From the NCBI GenBank assembly GCA_024653385.1, contig JANLFZ010000272.1, forward strand, positions 1 through 8,479: DNA of 8,479 nt. Direction: 5' to 3'. Made by a program: the position numbers and the translations under genes. This DNA comes from Thermoguttaceae bacterium (GTDB lineage Bacteria; Planctomycetota; Planctomycetia; Pirellulales; Thermoguttaceae). Each line of letters begins with the position of its first letter. Position 1 is the stretch's first letter. Below the pieces are notes generated by a model. The model saw only the letters and a program-made list of their open reading frames with translations, made no database searches and was not told where the DNA came from. Positions 1 to 5,703 of this stretch are shown piece after piece.

Positions 1-28
1 TGCAGCCGGCGCCGATGCGCCGGCTGCA
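1..28. repeat. Perfect 12-bp inverted repeat with 4-base loop
   Basis: TGCAGCCGGCGC (1-12) and GCGCCGGCTGCA (17-28) are exact reverse complements around the loop CGAT (13-16). It falls within the signal-peptide codons of the leftward gene and has no following T-run on either strand, so it is not a standard terminator. The left arm begins at the first base of the window, so the repeat may be longer. Confidence 0.7.
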
Positions 29-63
29 CCGAGGACGAACGCGACGGCAACGAGCGCGGACAT
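1..63 (-). CDS. 5' end of a secreted or exported protein (partial, runs off the left edge)
   Basis: Reading the - strand from the ATG at 63-61 gives 21 codons: MSALVAVAFVLGAAGASAPA, then one more Ala at the edge. This is a typical start of a Sec signal peptide, with a short N-terminus, a hydrophobic core (LVAVAFVLGAAG) and small residues suited to signal peptidase cleavage near the ASA motif. A clean Shine-Dalgarno sequence (AAGGAG on the - strand, 75-70) lies 6 bases before the ATG. A TTGACC-N17-TAGGCT promoter sits further upstream on the same strand. Start codon, ribosome site and promoter line up, so I treat this as a real gene although too little is visible to name it. The product is probably periplasmic, outer-membrane or secreted. 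It is transcribed away from folE and need not be related to it. Confidence 0.62.
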   Translation of the reverse strand, partial: MSALVAVAFVLGAAGASAPAA

Positions 64-69
64 GCGAGA

Positions 70-75
70 CTCCTT
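70..75 (-). promoter_or_regulatory. Ribosome binding site of the leftward gene
   Basis: On the - strand the bases read AAGGAG, a near-perfect Shine-Dalgarno core, with 6 bases between it and the ATG at 63-61. This site is the main reason for accepting such a short fragment as a gene start. Confidence 0.6.
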
Positions 76-88
76 TTGGACGACAACC

Positions 89-109
89 GGTGGCGCCACG
101 GCGCCCACC
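89..109 (-). promoter_or_regulatory. Imperfect hairpin in the leader of the leftward gene
   Basis: Bases 89-96 (GGTGGCGC) pair with 101-109 (GCGCCCACC) as an 8-bp, GC-rich stem with one bulged base (105) and a 4-base loop (97-100). In the predicted leftward transcript it ends 13 bases before the Shine-Dalgarno sequence. It could affect translation or be incidental in GC-rich DNA; no family of RNA element is recognised. Confidence 0.25.
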
Positions 110-135
110 AGGGGCTTCTGATTCCAGACTCGCCC

Positions 136-164
136 AGCCTAGCCCGTCGGTCCCCGGCGGTCAA
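136..164 (-). promoter_or_regulatory. Sigma70-like promoter for the leftward gene
   Basis: On the - strand a -35 box TTGACC (164-159) is followed by 17 bases and a -10 box TAGGCT (141-136). The -35 matches the consensus at 5 of 6 bases. TAGGCT is weaker against TATAAT but is a common form in GC-rich bacteria. Transcription would start near 129 and leave a leader of about 65 bases before the ATG at 63. That leader contains an imperfect hairpin (89-109). The assignment is from pattern only. Confidence 0.45.
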
Positions 165-189
165 CTCCACCACGACGCCGTGCGGCACC

Positions 190-218
190 TTGACCGGCTT
201 CGAGAGGGGGGCTACCAT
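190..218 (+). promoter_or_regulatory. Sigma70-like promoter for folE
   Basis: A -35 box TTGACC (190-195) is separated by exactly 17 bases from a -10 box TACCAT (213-218). They match the consensus at 5 of 6 and 4 of 6 bases. Transcription would begin near 225 and give a leader of about 33 bases before the folE ATG at 258. The -35 box is the mirror image of the one serving the leftward gene (159-164), 25 bases away. Confidence 0.45.
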
Positions 219-257
219 TCAGGTTGAGTTTCTCCGTCCATCACGAGTGATGCACTG

Positions 258-908
258 ATGTCTTTGGCAACCAACCGACGCGACGCGTTCCCCGGCAGCC
301 TGGTCGACGAAGCCGACGACGTGGAGGCGCCACTGGCCGGCGGCGTGGATCTGTCGCGGATCGAGCGGGCCATTCGCGAGGTCCTTTGCGCGGTGGGGGA
401 AGACCCCGACCGCGAGGGCCTGCGCGAGACGCCCCGGCGCGTGGCGCGCATGTACGCCGAGTTGTTCAGCGGACTGCGCGAAGACCCGCGTACCCACCTC
501 CGCAAGTTCTTCACCGAGAAGTACGACGAGATCGTGCTGGTGCGCGACATCAGCTTCGAGAGCGTTTGCGAGCACCACCTCATGCCCTTTATGGGCAAGG
601 CGCACCTCGGGTACTTGCCCAACGGCCGAGTGGTCGGGCTGAGCAAGCTGGCGCGGGTGGTCGAGGGCGTGGCCCGGCGTCCCCAGGTGCAGGAACGCAT
701 GACCGAGACCATCGCGGACCTCGTCATGGAAGAACTCCAGCCCAAGGGCGTGGCGGTCGTGGTCGAGGCGGTCCACACCTGCATGACGGTTCGCGGGGTG
801 CGCAAACCGGGATCGGTGTGCGTCACGTCGGCGATGAAGGGGGCGTTCCGCAACAATCCCTCGACGCGCGCGGAAATCATGACCCTGATCTACGGCGATC
901 GCCGCTGA
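258..908 (+). CDS. folE: GTP cyclohydrolase I (FolE, type I)
   Basis: This cytoplasmic enzyme converts GTP to 7,8-dihydroneopterin triphosphate plus formate, the first step of folate (and other pterin) synthesis. At 216 residues it has the usual length, with a family-typical core from about residue 30. The zinc ligands are intact: Cys104 and His107 in the SVCEHHLMPF motif and Cys175 in HTCMTVRGV. The 71-residue gap between the two cysteines equals that in the E. coli enzyme (Cys110 and Cys181). The active-site stretch GKAHLGYLP and the C-terminal R-K-P-G-S and TSAMKGAFR segments are also present. The first 30 residues are variable, as in many homologues. The ATG at 258 was chosen because it follows the promoter closely. 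Its ribosome site is weak (only GAG at 245-247), and a two-codon ATG-CAC-TGA at 250-258 overlaps the start. The gene may be transcribed alone or read on into the next gene 105 bases downstream. Confidence 0.96.
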   Translation: MSLATNRRDAFPGSLVDEADDVEAPLAGGVDLSRIERAIREVLCAVGEDPDREGLRETPRRVARMYAELFSGLREDPRTHLRKFFTEKYDEIVLVRDISFESVCEHHLMPFMGKAHLGYLPNGRVVGLSKLARVVEGVARRPQVQERMTETIADLVMEELQPKGVAVVVEAVHTCMTVRGVRKPGSVCVTSAMKGAFRNNPSTRAEIMTLIYGDRR

Positions 909-1013
909 CACGACGGCTCTTTCCCGCTCCGCACAAGGCCGATCGAGGCTTCACGTGCCTCCGGCGGAGCGAGAGGAGCACGTTCCGGCCTCGTTTCCGG
1001 ACAGCCGACAGGT
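909..1013 (+). other. Gap between folE and the flavoprotein gene
   Basis: This 105-base spacer has no convincing terminator. An 8-bp inverted repeat (CGCTCCGC at 925-932 and GCGGAGCG at 964-971) exists, but its loop is 31 bases and no T-run follows. I see no -35/-10 pair of quality comparable to the one before folE. A GAGAGGAG purine run at 971-978 resembles a Shine-Dalgarno sequence but has no start codon at the right distance. TTCCGG occurs twice (983-988 and 995-1000). Read-through from folE is possible but unproved. Confidence 0.4.
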
Positions 1014-3998
1014 ATGGCACGATTGGACCAGCAGCGCGAACGGATCCAGGACGACCTGCGCGGGTTGGTGACCGGCGAGGTCCGCTGCGACGACGTGTTC
1101 GTTCGGCTTTTCGCCAGCGACGCCAGCGTCTACGAGATCGCGCCGCTAGGCGTGGTCCGGCCGCGCTCGACGGACGACGTCGTGGCGTGCGTCCAGTACG
1201 CCGCCGAAAAACAGATCCCCCTGCACGCCCGGGGCGCCGGCACCGGCATGGCCGGCGAGTCGCTCGGGCCGGGCCTGGTGCTCGATTTCTCGCGCTACCT
1301 CTGCCGCATCAAGTACACCGGCGACGACTCCGTCCGCGTCCAGCCCGGACTGGTCCACGAACGGCTCAACCATCACCTGCGACGGCTGGGCCGGGTGTTC
1401 GGCCCCGACCCGGCCAACACCGAGGTCACGACCCTCGGCAGCGTGATCGCCGTCGACGGCGCCGGCAGCCATTGGCTCACGTACGGCTCCGCCCGGCAGC
1501 ACGTCCTGTCGCTCCAGGTCGTGCTGGCCGACGGGCACGTGCTCACGGCCGGGCGCGAGCCGTTGGTCGATGGCGCAAGCGGCGATCCCGACCCGCGCAA
1601 ACGCGATTTGATCAACCGCCTCGTGCGCCTGGTGCGCGATCATGCCGGCGTGATCCGCGACGGGCAGCCCAAGTCGGTGGTCAACCGCGGCGGCTACGGG
1701 CTGGCCGAGGTGCTCGACGACGGGCACTTCCACCTCGCGCGACTCCTCACCGGGTCCGAGGGGACCCTGGCGCTGGTGACCGAGGCGAGCCTGCGCACGC
1801 AGTGCCTGCCGCGCTACCGGGGCGTGAGCTTGCTGTTGTTCGACAGTCTCGACTGTGCGGCCCGGGCGGTGCCGGAGGTGCTGCCCCACCGGCCCTCGGC
1901 CTGCGATCTGATGGACCGCCGGCACCTCACCCTGGCCCGCGAGACCGAGGTCCGCTTCGATCTCTTGGTGCCCCGCGACATCGAGGCGGCCATGCTGGTC
2001 GAGATGGACGGCGATCGCCAGGTCGAAGTCCGCGAACGCATCCACGCGCTGGCGGACGACATCTGCCGGCGTCGCCGCATGGCCGTCGAAACACGGCAGG
2101 CCTTCGATCCCGCGGAGGTCGATCTCTTCTGGCGGTTGGCGCGTCGCATCACCCCGGCGCGATACCGGCTCAAGGGTCCGGCCCGCCCGGTGCCGGTGGT
2201 CGAGGACGTGGCCGTCCCGACGGAACTCCTTCCCGATTTCCTCGTGCGCATGCAGAACGTGCTGAAGCGCCACGAGGTCGTGGCGTCGCTTTTTTCGCAT
2301 GCGGGCCAGGGGCAGTTGCACATCCAACCGTTTCTCAACCTGGGCGCGGCCGAGGACGTGGAGAAGATGCGTCGCCTGGCCGCCGAGCTGTACGAGGAGG
2401 TCTTCGCGGCGGGCGGGTCGATCGGCGCGGAGCGGGCTTCGGGGCTCAGCCGCACCCCGTTCTTGCGCCGCCAGTACGGCCCGTTGTACGAGGTCATGCG
2501 CCAGGTGAAGGCGATCTTCGATCCGCAGAACCTCTTGAATCCCGGCAAGGTGATCGGCGACGACGCCGACCTGCTCGTGCGAAACCTCCGTGCGCCGGTG
2601 CCGGTCGCCGGTCCGGCAGCCAGGCCCGCGCCCGACCCCGACGAACGACCGCCGCTGCGAAACCTCATCGAACTCCAGCTCAGTTGGGAACCCGCGCAGG
2701 TGGCCGACGTGGTCCGGTCGTGCAACGGCTGCGGCGATTGCCGGACCCAGGCCCCCGACACGCGCATGTGTCCGATGCTCCGCGTGGCGCCGTCGGAAGA
2801 GGCGTCGCCGCGCGCCAAGGCCAACCTGCTCCGCGGGGTGCTGACCGGGCAGTTGGAACTCGACAGCCTCACCACGCCCGAGTTCAAGGCCATCGCCGAT
2901 CTGTGCTTCCACTGCCACATGTGCGCCTCGGAGTGCCCGGCGCGGGTCGATATCCCCAGGCTCATGGCCGAGAGCAAAGGCGCCTACGTGGCGGCCAAGG
3001 GGCTGCGGTTTTCCGACGCGATGCTCTTGCGCCTGGACCTGTTGGGTAAACTCGGCGGCATGTTTCCCACGCTGGTCAACTGGGCGCTTGGCAACCGGCA
3101 GATGCGGTGGTTGTTGGAAAAGACCTTGGGGATTGCCCAGGGCCGCAAGCTTCCGCGCGTGGCCGCGCGGAGTTTCGTCCGCCGCGCGGCCAGGCGGCGC
3201 CTGACGCGCCCCACGCGCCGCAGCGGACATAAGGTCGCGTACTTCGTCGACACCTACGCGAACTACCACGATCCGCAACTGGCCCAGGCCCTGGTCGCCG
3301 TCCTGGAGCATAACGGCGTGGCCGTGTACGTTCCTCCGGAGCAGAAGCAGGCGGGCATGGCGGCGATCTCGATCGGGGCCCTCGATTTCGCCCGGCGGTT
3401 GGCCCAGCACAACGTGGCCGTGCTCGCCGAGGCGGTGCGCCAGGGCTACCACGTGGTGGCCACCGAGCCGGCCGCCGCGCTGGCGCTCGTCCGCGAGTAC
3501 CCCCACCTGCTCGACGACGACGATTGCCGCCTCGTCGCCGCCCACACCAGCGAGGCGTGCGCCTATCTCTGGAAAATGCACACCCAGGGCCGCCTCCAGC
3601 TCGACTTCCGGCCCATCAACGCCACGCTGGGCTACCACATGCCCTGCCGGCTCAAGGCCCTGGGGTGCGGCGCGCCGGGCGAACATTTGCTCCGCCTGAT
3701 TCCCGGACTCTCGGTCAGCCGGATCGAAGAGGGCTGTTCGGGCATGGCGGGCATGTTCGGGCTGAAGCGCGAGAACTACCGCACGAGCCTGCGCATCGGC
3801 TGGGGGCTCATCACCCGGCTCCGCCACCCCGACCTCCAGGCCGGCGCCACCGAGTGCAGCACGTGCAAGATCCAGATGGAACAGGGAACCAACAAACCCA
3901 CGATCCACCCCATCAAGTTGCTGGCGCTGGCCTACGGCCTCGTGCCCGAACTCGAGCTGGGGGGAACCGTTGCCGGGAAGGAGCGAATCGTCTCATGA
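1014..3998 (+). CDS. FAD-linked 2-hydroxyacid dehydrogenase fused to ferredoxin and CCG domains (YdiJ-like)
   Basis: This is a 994-residue multidomain oxidoreductase. Residues about 45-270 form a VAO-type FAD-binding domain (GAGTGMAGES near 75, GPDP at 130-133, GSEGT at 247-251). About 280-515 is the FAD-oxidase C-terminal cap, with His429 and His436 in HAGQGQLH and the ending FDPQNLLNPGKV. Two [4Fe-4S] motifs follow: C570-x2-C573-x2-C576-x9-C586-P and C631-x2-C634-x2-C637-x3-C641-P. An Arg-rich linker (about 718-740) leads to a GlpC/HdrB-like Cys-rich region with Cys878, Cys908 (GCSGMAG), Cys948 and Cys951. The same order and length occur in E. coli YdiJ (about 1018 residues, D-2-hydroxyglutarate dehydrogenase). 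By family such enzymes oxidise a D-2-hydroxyacid and pass electrons via FAD and Fe-S clusters to a carrier; the substrate here is not readable. The first CCG half has lost its cysteines (Gln779-Ala780). The start ATG lacks a good ribosome site, but the N-terminus fits the family. The stop overlaps moaD. Confidence 0.88.
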   Translation: MARLDQQRERIQDDLRGLVTGEVRCDDVFVRLFASDASVYEIAPLGVVRPRSTDDVVACVQYAAEKQIPLHARGAGTGMAGESLGPGLVLDFSRYLCRIKYTGDDSVRVQPGLVHERLNHHLRRLGRVFGPDPANTEVTTLGSVIAVDGAGSHWLTYGSARQHVLSLQVVLADGHVLTAGREPLVDGASGDPDPRKRDLINRLVRLVRDHAGVIRDGQPKSVVNRGGYGLAEVLDDGHFHLARLLTGSEGTLALVTEASLRTQCLPRYRGVSLLLFDSLDCAARAVPEVLPHRPSACDLMDRRHLTLARETEVRFDLLVPRDIEAAMLVEMDGDRQVEVRERIHALADDICRRRRMAVETRQAFDPAEVDLFWRLARRITPARYRLKGPARPVPVVEDVAVPTELLPDFLVRMQNVLKRHEVVASLFSHAGQGQLHIQPFLNLGAAEDVEKMRRLAAELYEEVFAAGGSIGAERASGLSRTPFLRRQYGPLYEVMRQVKAIFDPQNLLNPGKVIGDDADLLVRNLRAPVPVAGPAARPAPDPDERPPLRNLIELQLSWEPAQVADVVRSCNGCGDCRTQAPDTRMCPMLRVAPSEEASPRAKANLLRGVLTGQLELDSLTTPEFKAIADLCFHCHMCASECPARVDIPRLMAESKGAYVAAKGLRFSDAMLLRLDLLGKLGGMFPTLVNWALGNRQMRWLLEKTLGIAQGRKLPRVAARSFVRRAARRRLTRPTRRSGHKVAYFVDTYANYHDPQLAQALVAVLEHNGVAVYVPPEQKQAGMAAISIGALDFARRLAQHNVAVLAEAVRQGYHVVATEPAAALALVREYPHLLDDDDCRLVAAHTSEACAYLWKMHTQGRLQLDFRPINATLGYHMPCRLKALGCGAPGEHLLRLIPGLSVSRIEEGCSGMAGMFGLKRENYRTSLRIGWGLITRLRHPDLQAGATECSTCKIQMEQGTNKPTIHPIKLLALAYGLVPELELGGTVAGKERIVS

Positions 3999-4240
3999 AG
4001 GCCACGGTGCGGTTGTTCGCCATTGCCCGGCAGGCCGCGGCGCGCGATTGCGTCGAAGTGGACCTGCCCGACGGCGCGACCATTGCCGAACTGCGGCGCC
4101 GGCTCGCCGGCCAGTGCCCGGCCCTGGCGCCGCTCCTTCCGGCAATGTGTTTCGCCATCGACGCCCGGTACGCGGCCGACGCCCAGAGCGTTCCCGCGGG
4201 CGCCGACGTGGCGTGCATCCCGCCGGTCAGCGGAGGATAG
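3995..4240 (+). CDS. moaD: Molybdopterin synthase small subunit (MoaD, sulfur carrier)
   Basis: This 81-residue ubiquitin-fold protein is the sulfur donor half of molybdopterin synthase. Its C-terminal glycine is adenylated by MoeB and thiocarboxylated, then inserted into the MoaE active site to deliver sulfur to the cyclic pyranopterin. The sequence begins MKATVRLFAIARQAA, with the expected first beta strand and the family's LFA segment. It ends in the invariant Gly-Gly (PPVSGG), and the length is standard. The ATG overlaps the stop of the preceding flavoprotein gene as ATGA, with GGGAAGGAG at 3975-3983 as a ribosome site 11 bases upstream. A 1-base gap follows before moaE. The Gly-Gly tail and the neighbouring moaE exclude most other ThiS/MoaD-like roles, though a moonlighting sulfur carrier cannot be ruled out from sequence alone. 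Confidence 0.93.
   Translation: MKATVRLFAIARQAAARDCVEVDLPDGATIAELRRRLAGQCPALAPLLPAMCFAIDARYAADAQSVPAGADVACIPPVSGG
4232..4236 (+). promoter_or_regulatory. Ribosome binding site deciding the GTG start of moaE
   Basis: GGAGG lies inside the last codons of moaD, 5 bases before the GTG at 4242. It marks the GTG as the real start, because no ATG exists nearby in that frame and the protein begins with family-typical sequence right after it. Confidence 0.7.
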
Positions 4241-4241
4241 C

Positions 4242-4691
4242 GTGATCGAACTGACGCACTTGCCCATCGACCTGGTGTCGGTGCTCCGGTCGGTCCAATC
4301 GCCGGAAGCCGGGGCCGTGGTGCTGTTTGTCGGCACCACCCGGGAGACGACCGACGGACGGCGCACCCGGTGGCTCGATTACGAGGCGTATCCCGCGATG
4401 GCCGAACGCATCCTGGCCGACCTGGAAGCGGAGGCCCGCCGCCGTTGGCCGCTGGCCGGCTGCGCGATCGTGCATCGGCTGGGCCGGGTCGAGGTCGGCG
4501 AGGCGAGCGTGGCGGTGGCCGTCAGTTCGGCCCACCGCGGGCCGGCCTTCGAGGCCGGCCAGTGGCTCATCGACCGGCTCAAGGAATCGGCGCCCATCTG
4601 GAAACAGGAACACTGGGCCGACGGGACCTGCCAGTGGGTCCACCCGGGACTCGACCTTCCGGGCACGCCGGCGGGAGAGACACCGCCATGA
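4242..4691 (+). CDS. moaE: Molybdopterin synthase catalytic subunit (MoaE)
   Basis: MoaE uses two MoaD thiocarboxylates to turn the cyclic pyranopterin into the dithiolene molybdopterin in the cytoplasm. The 149-residue product starts at GTG (translated as Met), one base after moaD, with GGAGG placed 5 bases upstream. Family features in order are the GAVVLFVGTTR segment near residues 25-36, the LDYEAYPAMAE stretch near 45, the IVHRLGRVEVGE region near 80, and HRGPAFEAG near 100. Catalytic lysines are present: Lys114 in RLKESAP and Lys121 in PIWKQE, with the same 7-residue spacing as Lys119 and Lys126 of E. coli MoaE. The stop overlaps the ATG of moaA (ATGA). The longer open frame upstream of the GTG runs inside moaD and is not coding. 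The segment around 4540-4560 could form a strong hairpin in the mRNA. Confidence 0.94.
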   Translation: MIELTHLPIDLVSVLRSVQSPEAGAVVLFVGTTRETTDGRRTRWLDYEAYPAMAERILADLEAEARRRWPLAGCAIVHRLGRVEVGEASVAVAVSSAHRGPAFEAGQWLIDRLKESAPIWKQEHWADGTCQWVHPGLDLPGTPAGETPP

Positions 4692-5689
4692 GCGCCGCGG
4701 GACCCCTGACCGACCGGTTCGGCCGCGTCCACACCGACTTGCGTGTGTCGGTGACCGACCGGTGCAACCTCCGCTGCTTCTATTGCATGCCGGCCTCGGG
4801 CGTCGAGTTCCGCCCGCACGCGGCCATCCTCACCTTCGAGGAGATCGCGCGCCTGGCGCGCGTGGCGGCCGGCCTGGGGATCCGCAAGCTCCGCCTGACC
4901 GGCGGCGAGCCCTTGGTGCGCAAGGGAATCTGCGACCTCGTGCGCATGCTGGCCCAAACGCCCGGCATCGACGACCTGGCCCTGACCACCAACGGCGTCC
5001 TGCTGCCCGAGTACGCCGGCGACCTCAAGGCCGCCGGGCTGCGTCGCCTGAACATCAGCCTCGATACCCTCGACCGCAAGCGGTTCGAGGAGATCAGCCA
5101 TCGCGACGAACTCGATCGGGTGCTCGAGGGCATCGAGACGGCGCTGCGCGTCGGGTTCGAGCAAATCAAGCTCAACGCCGTGGCCGTGCGCGGACGCACC
5201 GAGGCCGATGCCGTCGCGCTGGTCCGCTACGCGCGCCAACGCAACCTGCCCCTGCGGTTCATCGAGGTCATGCCGCTGGACGGCGACGGACGATGGACCC
5301 GGGCGATGGTGCTTTCGGGACCGGAGATCCTCGAACTGCTTTCGCGCGAGCTGGGACCGCTGGAGCCGGTCGATTCGGCGGGGTCGCGGGCGCCGGCCAC
5401 CGAGTACCGATTTCTCGACGGCGGGCCTCCCGTCGGCATCGTCAGCACGCTGAGCGCCCCCTTCTGCGATCGATGCGGCCGGCTGCGCCTGACCAGCGAA
5501 GGCAAACTGCGAAACTGCCTCTTTTCGCACGACGGCTGGGACGCGCGGGCTGTCCTGCGCGGCGGCGGCGCCGACGACGACCTCGCCCGGCTCTTCCGCG
5601 AGGCCGTTGCCGGCAAGAAAGAGCGCCACGGAACCGATACGGGACACGTCGCCCCCACCCAGCACGCGATGCATGAGATCGGTGGATAG
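4688..5689 (+). CDS. moaA: GTP 3',8-cyclase (MoaA, radical SAM)
   Basis: MoaA uses S-adenosylmethionine and two [4Fe-4S] clusters to cyclise GTP to 3',8-cH2GTP, the first step of molybdenum cofactor synthesis. The 333-residue protein has the usual length. The N-terminal radical SAM motif is Cys26-x3-Cys30-x2-Cys33 (RCNLRCFYCMP), followed by LRLTGGEPLVR for SAM binding and LTTNG. The second cluster, which binds the substrate, is Cys260-x2-Cys263-x13-Cys277 (FCDRCGRLRLTSEG, then NCLFS). The C-terminus is HEIGG, keeping the Gly-Gly tail needed for activity in known MoaA proteins. The ATG at 4688 overlaps the moaE stop; the frame is open further upstream but only as a shadow of moaE. MoaC, which completes the conversion to cyclic pyranopterin monophosphate, is not in this window. 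A YkgJ-like gene follows 14 bases after the stop. Confidence 0.96.
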   Translation: MSAAGPLTDRFGRVHTDLRVSVTDRCNLRCFYCMPASGVEFRPHAAILTFEEIARLARVAAGLGIRKLRLTGGEPLVRKGICDLVRMLAQTPGIDDLALTTNGVLLPEYAGDLKAAGLRRLNISLDTLDRKRFEEISHRDELDRVLEGIETALRVGFEQIKLNAVAVRGRTEADAVALVRYARQRNLPLRFIEVMPLDGDGRWTRAMVLSGPEILELLSRELGPLEPVDSAGSRAPATEYRFLDGGPPVGIVSTLSAPFCDRCGRLRLTSEGKLRNCLFSHDGWDARAVLRGGGADDDLARLFREAVAGKKERHGTDTGHVAPTQHAMHEIGG

Positions 5690-5703
5690 GGGCCTGAAAA
5701 ACC

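Noticed and set aside
250..258. Two-codon frame ATG-CAC-TGA overlapping the folE start
   Set aside because: No ribosome site supports it, and it is too short to distinguish from chance.
219..911. Two overlapping - strand frames (212-880 and 219-911) opposite folE
   Set aside because: folE is unambiguous on the + strand, and both antisense readings lack family features or a ribosome site.
925..971. 8-bp inverted repeat after folE as a possible terminator
   Set aside because: The loop is 31 bases and no T-run follows, so it does not fit an intrinsic terminator.
386..3049. An 887-codon + strand frame crossing folE, the gap and the flavoprotein gene
   Set aside because: It is Arg/Pro/Gly-rich shadow sequence in another frame of two well-supported genes and spans their boundary.
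1146..3908. A 920-codon open frame on the - strand opposite the flavoprotein gene
   Set aside because: The + strand protein here has clear domains and motifs. The antisense reading is low-complexity His/Arg/Gly-rich sequence, as expected when GC-rich DNA suppresses stop codons, and has no recognisable family motif.
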